Under the pieces are notes generated by a model that was given only the letters and a program-made list of their open reading frames with translations, made no database searches and had not been told where the DNA came from. Positions 1-12,889 of a stretch of 64,000 nt of DNA are shown piece by piece; the stretch's first letter is position 1; the number at the start of each line of letters is the position of its first letter. The stretch lies in the NCBI GenBank assembly GCA_026874595.1, contig CM049313.1, positions 48,967,659 to 49,031,658 on the forward strand, in the 5' to 3' direction. This stretch comes from Sipunculus nudus (Eukaryota > Annelida > Sipuncula > Golfingiida > Sipunculidae). The position numbers and the translations under genes are program-made.

Positions 1-1006
1 GTTAGACAAATTGACCAAACGAAATTTGCACCATAGGCGTGTGCAAACTCTTTTTATTTTAGTATCATGTCACTTTTTGAGGAAATATTATTCACTTATA
101 ATGCCATGGTTGACATGTCTGTGATAAATATTTAGATGATTAATTGGGTCTCTAGAGAGTGAGTAATGTGTATCATACAGGGTAATAGCCACGCTTGTCG
201 GTGCTGGTCGGGGGCAGCCGGGATGGACTTATGCCAACTGGCACAAAGCTAACATTTGCAATCCACCTGCAAGGCAACAAAGATCTTAAAGATTGTCAAA
301 AATCCAGCTATCAGCATTTAAAGTTTGGTTATTTATTACCTCAACTGTATTCAGATTATACCTCAGAATTATGTTTACAAAAATCAATCAATTGAGAATC
401 AAAATAATCATAAAAAATGATAATAACACATAGGAGGCACAGATAAAGCTTATGTTTTTAATTTCCATACAGGAAAATTATATCAAGCCAGATACTATTC
501 TTCTTTTGCTCTTTTGCAAGTATTTGGGTTTAATCACCTGAACAAAAGAAAACTGCAATAAACAATTGGCCAGGGGTAGTGGAATAGATTATAGTAGATA
601 TTTTCAACTTTGAAAATATGCCTTGAAACTGCAGCCAAACATGAAGTTTTGCACAATTGGTCCTTTAGCTAGCTAAGAAATCAGCCACTAGGTGGCAGCT
701 TGATGTCTTTATTAAGGCAAAGCAAACTGTTTTCATTATAGTTATTGAGACTGTAAAAAATTTTCCTGAGGTGCATTAATTGGCAGAGCTATGGTACCAC
801 TAAATATAAAAGAGGGTCAAGCTGAACAGTGATGAAAAACCTTTGTGGTCAGTTTATCTGCCAGTGTGATAATTGTACTACAAAGTTCAATGCTTTCATA
901 CTATCCTGTGTCTACCAGATGATACATAACATTGAAACAGAACCTTTCTATAAATAGGACCTGGACTTAAATTTATTCTTGCTACATCAGGATTTCATCC
1001 ACTGTT

Positions 1007-1092
<86 letters not shown>

Positions 1093-3230
1093 CCAATTAT
1101 TTAATTTTAATTTTCAAATGTTTCAATATTCATGTGTTCTCCACAGTTAATGAAATTTGTGAAAATATGAATACATGGCAGTTGTAATATAGTGATAGAG
1201 TGGCAGGATTCTGGGTCACCTGATAAGCATCAGTAGGTGTGGTGGTCCTGTAACCTCGGTATTACCTGATAGTATTCAGTACATTTATTGGTCAGCCATT
1301 CCTGATGGAAACTTTAATCATAGCCTGCTGCTTATTAAGTGATTACTTTGTTCCATTAAAAGCTGTGCCTAAATATCTGAAAGCCATCCAACATTTTAAG
1401 TAAATGCAGATATTGCTTTTACAGTACTGTTATAACTGAACATAGCCAGGCAAATCTTCAAATATGATCAAAACAATTTAAATATGCTCAGATTGATAAC
1501 AATTCAGATTCTGTCTTTAATATTTGTATGTGCAGTGCAATTACAATAAAGGTAACACCAGTAGAAGAGACGCATCAAATCAGCTCCCATGACATCGAGA
1601 TGTACAAAAATCTCATTAGCCCTGCCAGGGTGTTAGTATTTATGTTTGCTACTAAAATGTGTAAATAATATGTTATTCCATGCACCGATAAACGTAACTC
1701 CATGTTGGCTCCTATAACTAACTAAGAGGGTGAGAGAATAGTAAATTAGTTATATAATTTGCTGTAAGGTGGCGGTACCGAAACTCAGTACAAAACAGCC
1801 AGAAAACATTTGATTGGCCTCTGTCAGAGGCAACAATTAAGTAATAACCGTGTCATTGACTGGGCCAGTCTAAAAAAATCAAATGGTTGCTTGTGAAATA
1901 TACATTATTTCATGGAAAATAAACAACACTGATAAGAAAATAGGTCTCAGTCCATATCTTTTTCCATTGAATCAACATATCATTCATCATAAAAAAACGG
2001 TACAACAGCCTTTGGATAATCTTTTTTCTGTGCCCTTAAAAGCATACTTTATATGAAATTGCATAGGGGAAATAGCACTGGGGAAGGGTTTCATATATTA
2101 TTTATATATATGCTTATTTAACTGTTGTTAACTAAAACAAGAGTTCTCTAAGAGTAGTAAGACTGGTCATACATTATATCTTGTATCATGTTCATATTAG
2201 ATCAGGGCAGGGCAAATACATATATCTTAATGTGTACACATTGTGGTGGTGGTACTAAAGGAGCCAGCTGTACCTGGCAGGGACACCATCAGATACAAAC
2301 CCCTGAGATCATAACTCCCTTATGTAGGGCATTTATACTATAGTATGTCATTGATATGACATTGTAATTTGAAGGAAACCTCTGCCTTATCTTATCATAA
2401 TCTCCTGTCATCTTGTGTGTGTGTGCATAGTACATATATATTTTTTAATAGTGGCAGATGCTCAATCTATCACCTTATATCCATTCTCAAGCTTGTGTAG
2501 TCTCTAATTTTAACTTGATATTTCTTTTTATTTTTATTTTGACTGAATTTTCATTATAATATGTACAATTTACCACCTTTGAGTTTGACATTTCATAAAT
2601 GCTTGGATGCAATGAAACTTGGTCAATCTGCCCCAATTGGTAAATTTACATGCACCAAGATAGCAACTGATGCATTTTATACAGTCGTATTAAATTGAGT
2701 GCAGTAAATTTGTTTATGACAACTACAATCATGTAACCGTATTTTGTTTTCTACAGCCATATTACATATTTTACTGACAGTAAACATGCCAGCAAAATCT
2801 TAGGGACACTAATAGTGTGTCTAAATTGATATATTTGTATAATATAATCCGGGAGTAAAATGAAAAGTCTGAGCAACCAATGGTGTGTTGATATTTTGAC
2901 TAACACCCCCATCCCCCAACATCCTGTAAATTATCTATTCAGAGGAGCTAAGTTAATATAATGGGTGCCATAATATACCTAATTAGTGTCCATATGTTAT
3001 TAATGATGCTCAGATGGTTGTTACAAGACACCTCAATAATGCAAGTATGGCCCACATAATTGGTGCACATTAGGTTAAAAGGAAACCCTCTTCTTTTTAA
3101 ATCTTTGTTTGAATAGGATACTCTAAATTGTGAATTAGGTAAATTTACCAGTACTAAGCATGCTCAGGTTTTATTTTGATAGGTTTTCACAATTTCTTCC
3201 AGACATTGAAGGCCTGTGAATTGGTGATAA
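1..3230. other. 5' flanking or 5' intronic sequence, no gene seen
   Basis: AT-rich non-coding sequence. Apart from a long (TA)n tract at 1011-1088 I see no coding exon, RNA gene or element with definable ends. A short open frame near 195-395 has no recognisable domain and no splice context. The stretch is either intergenic or part of a long 5' intron of the acyl-CoA synthetase gene downstream; the sequence alone does not decide. Confidence 0.5.
1011..1088. repeat. (TA)n microsatellite
   Basis: About 39 uninterrupted TA units. They produce a spurious Tyr-Ile repeat open frame on the + strand, which should not be taken as a gene. Confidence 0.97.
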
Positions 3231-3530
3231 GGCCGAAAAAAAAGGTATGGTTCTCAGGCACTTTTTTCAGAAACCAGTGCGGTCGGGTGATATTTTATTG
3301 ACTCTTTTTTTTGTATGTTTTGATAAAAATGGCATATGATCTCTGAAAAGCATGAAAATAACAAGATTTTTTTACACTAAAGAGGTCAAAGCATAACAAA
3401 TGAAATCTTATCAAAATTGTGTTATTTTATCTTCTTGAAAAATGAAAATCAAAATAAAAAGTTTTGATGTGGGGGGTTAAAATTGTGACACTGGCCGTGC
3501 CTGAGAACCATACCTTTAATTTTTTTGGCC
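3231..3530 (-). mobile_element. Tourist/Harbinger-like MITE, copy 1
   Basis: A 300-bp element with terminal inverted repeats of about 31-34 bp. The left end runs GGCC, an A-tract, then GGTATGGTTCTCAGGCAC; the right end is its reverse complement ending in TTTTTTTGGCC. The interior is AT-rich and non-coding. It is homologous along its length to the element at 12008-12315 but in the opposite orientation; both carry the same inner block of six C or G next to TTAA. GGCC-ended inverted repeats with a 3-bp TTA/TAA target duplication are typical of PIF/Harbinger (Tourist) MITEs. The flanks here (TAA on the left, TCA on the right) are an imperfect duplication. No transposase is present. Confidence 0.85.
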
Positions 3531-4512
3531 TCAGGGCTACGTTTTCTGTTTATGCTATATTAACCGTTCAAGAGCTGTTTTCTCAGAAGCAGGTTAACTA
3601 AATTAAGTATTATAAGCTAAAGAGGACTAGGCCAGGTAAACATCCTCAAGCTCCAAAATCTTTCAGTCTTTCCATTGTATTTATTTAAAGTCCAAGTTAT
3701 ATAGTAGTAGTATTGACTATTCATAAATTTCTTATCACGCATTCACCTGCCAAATGGAACAAGAGGTACGCACGCAGGTATGATATTTGTGGAGACCTTG
3801 GGAGCTACAGTATGGTGCTTGTGAATGGTACAGTGTTCATGTGCCTACATAAGGAGGTACTTATTGAGTATTATATATTGGTAGGTTCAGACAATCATAT
3901 TCTTAATACCAGTGAGCTCAAACTATGTCCTCCTCTCTCAGGTGATTATCGCCTGAGTCTGCCCTACTGATATATGCCTGACCTCATGTTCTGTTACTCT
4001 AGGGAAAAAAAATTGTGTGCACCATTTAAAAGCTGCCCATTCACCTACCTATTAAAAAAAAAGAATTTATGTGATTTTTGGCCTCCTCTGTGTATATAAT
4101 AATGATCTTATACTAAATCTGATAATGAAAAATTCTTATATCGCCTCCATGGAGGATTTATGAACTTTTGTATCAACAACATATTTGTAAAAACAGCACT
4201 GTTGACAAACAGCAAAAAATTTACAAAGCACTGGCTTAGCTGACTTGCCACCAGATGCCCTTGTTGAATTTGTTTTTTTTTTTTTGGTAGGCCCCCACAT
4301 ATTATCAACATGTTGATATAAACAAACAAAGGTCCTGATATCAATGGTTGATATCATTGATCATATGTTAGGAAAGGTAATGATGATCAGTGAGATATAT
4401 CATATAACACTTAGACATACACACTATAATCAATAATGCCATTAGAAAAACATAAGTGTTTTGTTTTAGGCTCACAGTTGTATATTTATTTTTCAAAAGG
4501 TTTGCACATTTA
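3531..4512. other. Non-coding spacer
   Basis: No exon with convincing splice sites and no definable repeat. Short open frames around 3713-3970 and on the minus strand at 4108-4357 have no family features and overlap low-complexity sequence. Confidence 0.5.
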
Positions 4513-4730
4513 AGGCCCAGATCACGATCTGGACCAATTGGCGATTGGTCCAGACCAGATCCCGATCGAGATTTGGTCCAGCCTACACCCTGATTGGGAT
4601 CTGGTCCAGCCCTTGTCCAGACCAGATCCCGATCAGGGTTTAGGCCAGACCAAATCCTGATTGGGATGAGGTCTGGACCAATTCCCGATTGGTTCAGACC
4701 AAATCTCGATCGGGATTATGTCTGGCAGAC
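4513..4730. repeat. Palindrome-rich tandem repeat (GGACC/GGTCC, GATCGGGAT motifs)
   Basis: About six degenerate units of roughly 35 bp. They alternate TGGTCCAGACC-type and GATCCCGATCGAGAT-type motifs, and each half is close to the reverse complement of its neighbour. The block is far more GC-rich than its surroundings. A related block lies at 5428-5518, and a weaker one near 14053-14118 contains the palindrome GGACCGGTCC. Open frames across the block on either strand give similar peptides (SGFRPDQI-like) only because the DNA is nearly self-complementary. Function unknown. Confidence 0.75.
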
Positions 4731-5427
4731 TAGAGCAGGCTTTTGGCTAAACATTATATTCCATAAGGTTAAGACATGAAAATAATAAACCAAGTTGTGT
4801 AAAAAATATAATTTTATATTTAAATACAATTACATGTAATAAAACATGAATATATACATATATTTAGTTGAAAATGTTGTTAAGAGAAATTATAAATTGT
4901 TGGTTTTCATGAAATCAGGACTTTCATTTCAATGTAAACTGTTCATGAGTTGATACAAGTTAAGAATATCCATATTTGAAAACTGGGGACTGAAAACTTA
5001 ATATGATACTTAACTTCTCATATATGTCATCCATCTAACAATTTATTCTACCTACAAAACGCATCAAATATATACACTTATTTACACAGTGAATCAGCTT
5101 AAACTAGTTCAATTGTTATATAAAAAATTGAATAAACAATCTGATGAAAATACTGGAAATAATGAATCAACTTGGAAAATAATACAAGGACTTGAAAAAT
5201 AATTACAATATATATAATCACTCAATTAATTCAGACTTAAGTATTAATTAAGTTATAAAGGTAGAATAATTAACACTGACTACGAACTTAATTAACATTT
5301 GTCATTACTTATTAAGTTATAATTTCAGACATCTTGTCAGGGATATAGGCATGCTCTGAATCTAGGTCTGGGCTGACTTGAACCTTGGTAAGTTCAGACA
5401 GGAACTCATTCTCTTTCCTAAAAGTTA

Positions 5428-5518
5428 ATGATCGGGGTTTAGGCCAATCGGCAATTGGTCCAGACAAGATCTCTATCGGGATTTGGTCCGGCCTAAACCC
5501 TGATTGGGATTTGGTCTG
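5428..5518. repeat. Second palindrome-rich repeat block
   Basis: Shares the motifs of 4513-4730 (ATCGGGGTTTAGGCCAAT, ATTGGTCCAGAC, ATCGGGATTTGGTCC, CTGATTGGGATTTGGTC). Its minus strand encodes the same chance peptide motif as the + strand of the first block, so the two blocks sit as partial inverted copies about 0.7 kb apart. Confidence 0.65.
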
Positions 5519-8310
5519 TTGCTGTACAAACACTCAAACACACATGTATACCCTGTCACACACAAATATACTCTACATAACATGCATTTACATGGGGTCT
5601 GTATTTGACCAGGTCATTTGGAACCTTAAAATTCATGATTGTATAGTATGTGCTTAAATAGTGATTACTATATGAGCAGTAATGGTTCACTGCTCTCAAA
5701 TCATCACCTCAGAAGTTATACTTATTACAGTGTTTCCAGTAATATATACATGTGTACTTTAATATTATAATCGTTAGCTTAAGATGAATGAAGGTAGTAT
5801 GAGTTTAAGACACTGGACAGTTACTCTGTATATATTTACATTCATGAGTAAGCAGGAGCCCATTGATACCATACACTGCATTAACAAATACTCCTACAGT
5901 GTCCCTGCTATTTAAACACTCATTGCTGAAAACCATGTTCCCATTAAACCAGTTCATCCATTGAGTGGTTTGTATCGTCCTTGATTGACAAGGCCAGCAT
6001 ATATTTGGTTTACCTGCTAGCAGTGACTTGGGTGGACCCACAATATCATAGATTTTGTGTGTCTCCATAGCACACCACCAAATCGTTATCCTGTAAAGGC
6101 TTTGCTTTAACAGAAGCCCCCAATGTTTTGTTGTCACCTGGCAATGCATTAGTTGGTGACGTATCGCAGGTGTATTGAACCAAATCGGATTTCTTGTTAA
6201 ATGATTGGTGAGGTCCTGCTGGAATCCACAAAGATCAGGACAGATATGGTTTGTTTTGTCAGTTCTGCACTCAAATCCAGCAGAGATCATATATAGTTGA
6301 AAAGCTGAAAGATTCAACAGTTTCTTGGAGTTCTTATGGTTGGTTTACCATTCAATCTCATATGGAATCCCAGAAGTAAACAAACAAGGTTTCAACTGAA
6401 GTTTAGATGCCGTGAAAAATCTGATGCTAGTAAAGCAAAGCTGGCAAGTGTTTTATACCTGCAACGTCAGGCATGTGACAGAAACAGGCAGGCATGCAAA
6501 TCTTAGGACGACTTTCCAATAAACATTAAGTGCAACCAGAATTTACTAAAAGTGATTGCCTGGAGAGTAAAGAATCACATCCTCTCCATATGGTTGATGG
6601 ATAACGCATTGATTCTTCATATTTCTTAGGGATCAAAGGACATACTGAACAGAGAAAAAGGTATTTGGAAGGGTAACATTGCCTGTTGCTTGGAAACCTT
6701 GATCTATCAGGCTTCATTGATTCTTTTTTATGTCAATTTAGTTGACACGAAAGTCAGCAACATTGACAGCTCTGGAGAGAGAAGAAAAAATATTCACTTT
6801 TGTCATCTTAATCTTTCAAGGACTCATTCAACCTTTGAAGTGTTTATTTGGAGGAAGTCCTTTAACCTTGAATGCAAAACTGACCAGTTACATCAGATAA
6901 TATTATCAACAATTGATCTGCTAGGTGTAACTTTGTCCCTAGACTAAAAGCTCGCCATTATGTGAAAATTGGTGAAAGTAAAAGTTCTGTATTGTGGTGG
7001 GCGGGGAACAGTTACCACATCATCAGTTATGTCAAACTTAGGTCTGTCAGACGTAATCATTTTCAGAAATTGACATTGCATGCTGGGAAGGTGCATGGCT
7101 CCCTTATGATGAACATTAAGGGAATACCTAATGGTGCAGTCGGTTACTAAAATTTGGCTGACCATTTATAAGACTCAATAAGTGGATTTCTGTTCATCAT
7201 TCGAGTAATGAGAAAAATCTCTCAGGAAGGTTCTGTGATCAGAGATCTGTGATATGTGACATACTCCTGCAGGTGGCTTAAATGTCAGGGAAAGATAACG
7301 GTTTGCCTGACTTTATGGTACAAAGAAACAAGATCATTTATGTGTAATGATGCTTCCTAAAATAACAAGGGGTGGTATTACATCTAGGTCAGATTTAATG
7401 TAAAAAAATGAGGATGAACAGAAGAAGGGCATTGACAGACTGCTTGATATGGGCTCTGGGCACTAGCTGCAGAATATGGGACTTGCTACCATGAACACAG
7501 TCAAGAATTGGATGAAACAGTGCACTAAATGAGTATATAGTTGTGCCTAAGGGAGATGGCATGTTTTACTAAAAAGGTGCTCAAAACTCGCATTTCTATT
7601 CATTTCCCCCTGAAATAAGGAATCAAGTTACTGGGCTTTGAACATGTTTTGGGGACTTCAAATCAGAGTAGGAGCCATGAGTACTCTTCTCTAGAGGTAT
7701 CTTCTGTTTATTACATCATAAAATTCCCTCGTGCAGGCTTTGGAGTGTATGCACAAACATTTCTGTGATTTGCACACTAGCAGCCTGAACCCTGTCAGAG
7801 TACTCATACTCTCTGAATGTGATATTTATGGTTTAACATTTGTGTTGAACTTAGAAATTTAGTCTCCCATCACATGGTCTTTCAGGATTTTACCTTCAGG
7901 CTGTGATTAAAGTGATACCAAATGGGTTCTTGTTGTCAAAAAAGGTAAGACTACCCTATGTGCCCTTTGGCAGTTTTATTTGTATTGACATCTTTACTCA
8001 TTGATCAGCTTATTTCAAAGAAGTTTTAAAACAAATGAATATTTGTAAATTATATGATTCAACATCTTCCGTTTTGTAAAATCTTAGAATCGTTGACTGA
8101 ACAAAAATTGCTCTCAAATGTTCTCTCAAATTCATATGAATTCATGCAACTGCCATTGTTTGAATCATTTCTACATACTTTATAACCTAATGCCTGTTTT
8201 TCTCTTGAAAATCTGCTGAGCTACAGTAATCCATCTTTTTACATTATTTTTATATGCCCATCTGTGATTGGAGCAAAAGTTAAAATAATGAGAACATCTG
8301 TATTAATTAA
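5519..8310. other. Non-coding spacer with a long unexplained minus-strand open frame
   Basis: No clear gene. The longest open frame of the window, 170 codons on the minus strand (6317 down to 5805), lies here. It is rich in Cys, Trp, His and Asn and shows no domain I recognise. Neighbouring short frames between 6046 and 7165 on both strands do not join into a sensible protein. A decayed element is possible; coding function is not supported. Confidence 0.4.
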
Positions 8311-8319
8311 TACATATTT

Positions 8320-8630
8320 AAGGCCTCTGGAGCGTGGTGGCTTAATGGTTGCATCCTGACGTGACTTAACTCCTAGCCAAAGTCTTTACCATAAGGGTGC
8401 GCTCTCTTGAATCACCCAGTAGTGAATGGGTACTGGTCAAGCATGGGTGTCACTCAAATGTAGAATGAATAACCTTCTAGGGCCCTGTGTGCATGGCTGC
8501 TCGGTTGTATGCTCCCCAGGGAGCCGAGAAAAGCTACCAGAATGAACAGGCCTAAAAGACCAGGAAGGCAAAGTGTAAAACTTAGGTCAGATGAGACTGG
8601 CATCATCAGTGATATCAGACTTGATCCCCC
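8320..8630 (+). repeat. SINE-like dispersed repeat
   Basis: Begins with GGAGCGTGGTGGCTTAATGG. Bases 8338-8349 match the RNA polymerase III A-box (TRGCNNARYNGG) at all but one position, but I cannot find a good B-box, so the head is decayed or the resemblance is chance. The body contains a 'CTCCCCAGGGAGC' segment and ends near TCAGACTTGATCCCCC. It is more GC-rich than its surroundings and non-coding. The SINE assignment is inference; a search for other genomic copies would settle it. Confidence 0.45.
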
Positions 8631-8639
8631 ACTACCTTT

Positions 8640-11600
8640 ACCTTTAACCTGTTTGAAAACTTAAGTAAAACACACAGCCATTGTAATACCATTTCATATT
8701 TTTTCCCCATGGCCTCTGACCCAGTTACTCTTAGTTTAATTACTATTAGTTTCAGTTCATTTTTGAAATAACCATTTTGGAAATGGTTACACAAAAGACA
8801 TACTATCGGGAAAACAGAAACAGAAAAGTTGTAAGACTGGAAGCAAATAAATCTTGCCAAGAGACTTGCAACCTTTGAATGGAATAATGGCACAGATTGG
8901 AAGAGACTACTTCTTGTATAGTATGTCTCTGAATTTACAGCCATGGGGTTATTAACATTTCATCAAGCCTACATATATATACACCCTGGATGGACCTGTC
9001 TTAAGCCATCATGCTATCGCCTCATAATAGAGTCCATGATAAATTAGTAGTGCCCTGTTCTGGCATGCGGGCTGTATGTAATGTAAATCATATAAATATC
9101 CAAGTTTCGGCATGATCAAATGAGAACTTATTAACAGCCATTACTGGAGTGTGTATATAATTTATATGTAACAAGATAAGTAAATCTGATAAGAACACAT
9201 ATATCACCAGTGTGTCAGGAGATAGCTGTATCTGTGATCCACAAGTGACTTTTCAAGTTCATTTTCCCTCTGGGTCTTGATACCGTGGTACACCTTTTCC
9301 ATCGGAGGGGACAAGCACGTGGCTTTTCAGCTAGGCTGGCAGATTCTCTCGGAATACAGCATACCCTCTCTCCAAACGGACTTGCCCTGTAATTCTTACT
9401 GTTGTAAGGTATGTGGGAGCCGTTAAAAATAAAAAATTTCCACCATTCTGGAAATATTTAAATAAATTGTATTTCTTATGTATATAAGATCTTCACTACC
9501 AAGTGTTACATTATAATGAAAGTATTTATTCTCACAGATTCTAGTTTTAAGCAGTTCAAGATATGTATTATTACTTTTGCTTGCAAAAGGATAAAATGAA
9601 GTTTATGAATTATTAGTTGGTAAACAAAATGAAGGTAATTTTTTTATGTCAATTTTTAAAAGCAGTAGAACCTCTCAAGTATGCCCTCTTGTGGGATCTG
9701 GGTTTTTGTTCATAATAGGTTTCCATATTAGAGATATCAAAAGTACACCTTCAGTTCTACTTTTCAAAGAATTACCTCAAGTGTCTGTGATAATCAGATA
9801 TTCTGCTTAATGTCTCTGCAATCACCAAAGTGTCTGCAACAGATAGGTGCCCATAATAGAGAGGTATCTGAAGGTGGCATCGTCGTTTGCAATCACTTTG
9901 CACTCTAGTCTCACTTAAATGCAAATAAGTCATCCTATTTCTTGCGAAACCCCATAAAGTATATATCATTTTAAACCATATAAAGTTATCTAACTGAGGA
10001 AATATAATTTGTTTTCATATCTCATCAATGACGTTCATTTTTTTAACACTTACTTAAAAACTTATTTTTTTTTAACGAAAAAAGTTATTCCACACGTGTC
10101 GTAGCAGATAGCAAGTTTTGGGCATGTAAAAAGATATGAAAATTTCTCTAGGCAATTTTTTTTGTTTTTTGACCTTACACATATTTTTCATGTTTAAAAT
10201 GAAATTATAAAAGTTTTCTCCTATCAGAATTAACTTCTCACGTGAATGGTAGCCATATTCTGGAGTGCTCATAATGGACGGATGCATGTTGAGGGGAGAT
10301 ATTTCCCTGTATATGTGAATGTCTTGTGATGAAGCTCTGCATATCAAATGAAAAACCTGACACTTGGCCTCTAAAGAGATGGCAAATGCAAGCAGCAGAA
10401 AGTTCATGTTTTCTATAGATATTTTTTTTTAATGAAATATGTATATGTATTTGATGAAATACATCACAGCGAAGCAATATGCGGCCTAATATTTTGGTAT
10501 CGACCAGTTCCATTCTTACTCTTAGCACAATGTGGCACAGCTGTGATTGATCTCAGTAAGAGGGTGACTTGTTTTTCAGTGTAGACACAAACAGGTACCC
10601 ACAGATTTTTTTTGCGTAAAATTAATCTCCGTTTTGTTTATCAGTAACATATATCTTCTTTATCTGATAGTTGTCATGGTAAGCTCTCCAAACATGCATC
10701 AGAGGTCATTCTAATGGACTTGGTCATATATAAATATTCTTTGGCTTCATATCATGTCTCACAGATTAAGAAGATAAAACAATCCATCCAAATTATGCAC
10801 AAGACACATTTTACTAGTGTCTATTATTGTGACTTGTGAAGATGAAACTTAACTCCATTTTATCCCCAGCCCCTATGGAATCAGTACATATGACAACAAT
10901 TCTGGTACAGTCATGTTCATGGCTTTAGCTCTGTGCCTTTTTCCACAGTTTATTTAATCCATTTTGGGGACAGGGATTTGTTTGTCACTGCGTCAATAAG
11001 ACACTGGGGTGTCAGGTATTTATTTATGTTAGCCTTCTGTCTGGGGTCATGCACCAGGGTATTTTCTATGATGAAGCATTGAATTTCACTGGTCTTAAGT
11101 TTCATTTCTGCCTTAATATATAAAAAAAGAAAGATAACATTTAGAATTAGAACACTGTCCTGCTCTAAACTGGTACATGGAACCTTTTGTCTGAATAAAT
11201 TAAGGTGAAAATATCTTTCTTTTTCTTTTAAAAAAAAAGAATAGATCCATGGCCTGTTGATGGCACTGTTTATTGAATGATGATGAAGGTATATTTACGT
11301 GATGAGACTAAAATGTTGTTATTATTCTGGATTTCAGCTTTAATAAGCACAGGGCTAGGAATAATCCAGGTCATAACCTATTTTTAGGACATTATAATGA
11401 ACTTTGACATTCAATCGACATTTCTCCATTTTACCATCAAGTGGTGTCATTCAAACTGTAACCCTTATGCTCTGTATCCAACGCCTTAAGTACTAGGTTA
11501 AATCCTACCCCCACAACATGCTCATACTGAACTCTTGTTAGCTTAATGAGGAAAAAATGTATACAGATGATATATATTTTTTCAGCAAAATGATAATTTC

Positions 11601-12007
11601 TTCTTGTACAGCAAAGAATGATGTGATTGTGAATCATGTTAGCGGGTATGACATCAGCTGTTTCCTGTATCAGGAACCTGTTGTCACAGTCCATAGACTT
11701 CACGTGATACCATTAAAAGCTGTACATTAGTTCAGCATATTTGCATGTTCTTGTAAATGCAATTAAGAATGGAGTGAAAGGTGTCAAAATAAGTTCCTCA
11801 CTTGGTGGAAAAAGGGCATGAGAACAAGATGAAAAATAATTGCCTCAAGTTCCAAAGGTCATTGGTTTGTAAATTTTCTCCTACTTGAGTATTTTTAATC
11901 AGATTAAGTAATCCCAGTTAACCAAAGTCGTCATTAACTGGTCAATTAACAATTATGAGAAATGTCCTCCTCCCCCTCAAGTTAGTGTATGCAATATGAA
12001 TGTGTTA
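8640..12007. other. Non-coding sequence with one possible 5' exon
   Basis: Mostly AT-rich and featureless. A more balanced segment at about 9270-9418 ends in AAG followed by GTATGTG, a good splice donor, and could be a non-coding first exon of the downstream acyl-CoA synthetase. No promoter motif confirms it. At 9661 a CAGTAGAACCTCTC motif resembles the end of a pogo/Tigger-type MITE, but no partner end is visible. Confidence 0.3.
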
Positions 12008-12315
12008 GGCCAAAAAAAATAAAAGGTATGGTTCTCAGGCACCGCCCGCATCAAATTTAACCCCCCGCATAAAACATTTTTATTGTGATTTTGTCATTCA
12101 CGATGGTGAATAATACAATTTCGATACGATTTCCTTTGTTATGTAGTTGCTTTACCTGTTTAGCAAGAAGAAACCTGTCATTTACATGCTTTCCCCTGAT
12201 CATATGACATTTTATAGAAACATACAATAAAAGGTCAAAAATAAAATACCCCTCCCACCCGCATTGATTTCTGAAAAAAAGTGCCTGAGAACCATACCCT
12301 TTTATTTTTTTGGCC
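12008..12315 (+). mobile_element. Tourist/Harbinger-like MITE, copy 2
   Basis: A 308-bp element with inverted ends GGCCAAAAAAAATAAAAGG... and ...TTTTATTTTTTTGGCC, including the TGGTTCTCAGGCAC segment found in copy 1. It is flanked on both sides by TTA (12005-12007 and 12316-12318), a perfect 3-bp target duplication. The interior aligns with the reverse complement of 3231-3530 throughout, with many substitutions. The two copies are old and inserted independently. Non-autonomous. Confidence 0.9.
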
Positions 12316-12797
12316 TTACATATCCATCAACTGTATAATTTTGCCAACCATCGGAATCTTGCATATGTCTGCACACTCAAGATTTTCAAATTTCAAAATA
12401 ATACTGGAGATTCTGAGCTTGGTTGTGGTCAGTCAGTATAGAGGAATTGTGCGGGCAGGTTCATGTCTTGTCCTTAGATTCTTGATGGTTTGACCTATTG
12501 AATCCTGATTCATCACTGCAGTGAAATGAGCAATGAGATTGACCACATTATATAGAGTGGTCAGAACATGCGCACATGGTCAGTGATGCTTGCTGTGACC
12601 TCCTTTCATCATATTAACATATTACAATCCTTAAGTAAGAGTTGATAATTTATTCAGCTCATACAGATATAAAATACAGGTAATAGTGCTGTTTTCAGCA
12701 TTTATGACAATGATAAAATCTTGATGCTTTATAAAAGCATGATTAAGATGTAACTAGAAACTTTAAATAAATAATATAGTGGAGAATCTGCTTTGAA

Positions 12798-12881
12798 TGG
12801 AGGGTCCTGCAGATGGGCTAGACATGAACCCGTACCTTTGATGCTAGACATTGTTCTAAGCACTCTGTCCTAAAAAACTCC
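12798..12881 (-). repeat. tRNA-derived SINE-like fragment
   Basis: Read on the minus strand, the segment runs TTAGGACAGAGTGCTTAGAA ... GTACGGGTTCATGTCTAGCC. The order and spacing resemble a degenerate tRNA: a GAGTGCTTAGAA A-box-side region, then GGGTTCATGTCTAG as a B-box differing from GGTTCRANNCC at about two positions. It cannot fold as an intact tRNA, so a decayed tRNA-derived SINE head is the most economical reading. Confidence 0.35.
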
Positions 12882-12889
12882 TTAGTATA

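Noticed and set aside
1005-1187. Open frame of Tyr-Ile repeats
   Set aside because: Produced entirely by the (TA)n microsatellite.
5805-6317. 170-codon minus-strand open frame, the longest in the window
   Set aside because: No domain, no splice context, composition like translated AT-rich intergenic DNA; length alone is not enough.
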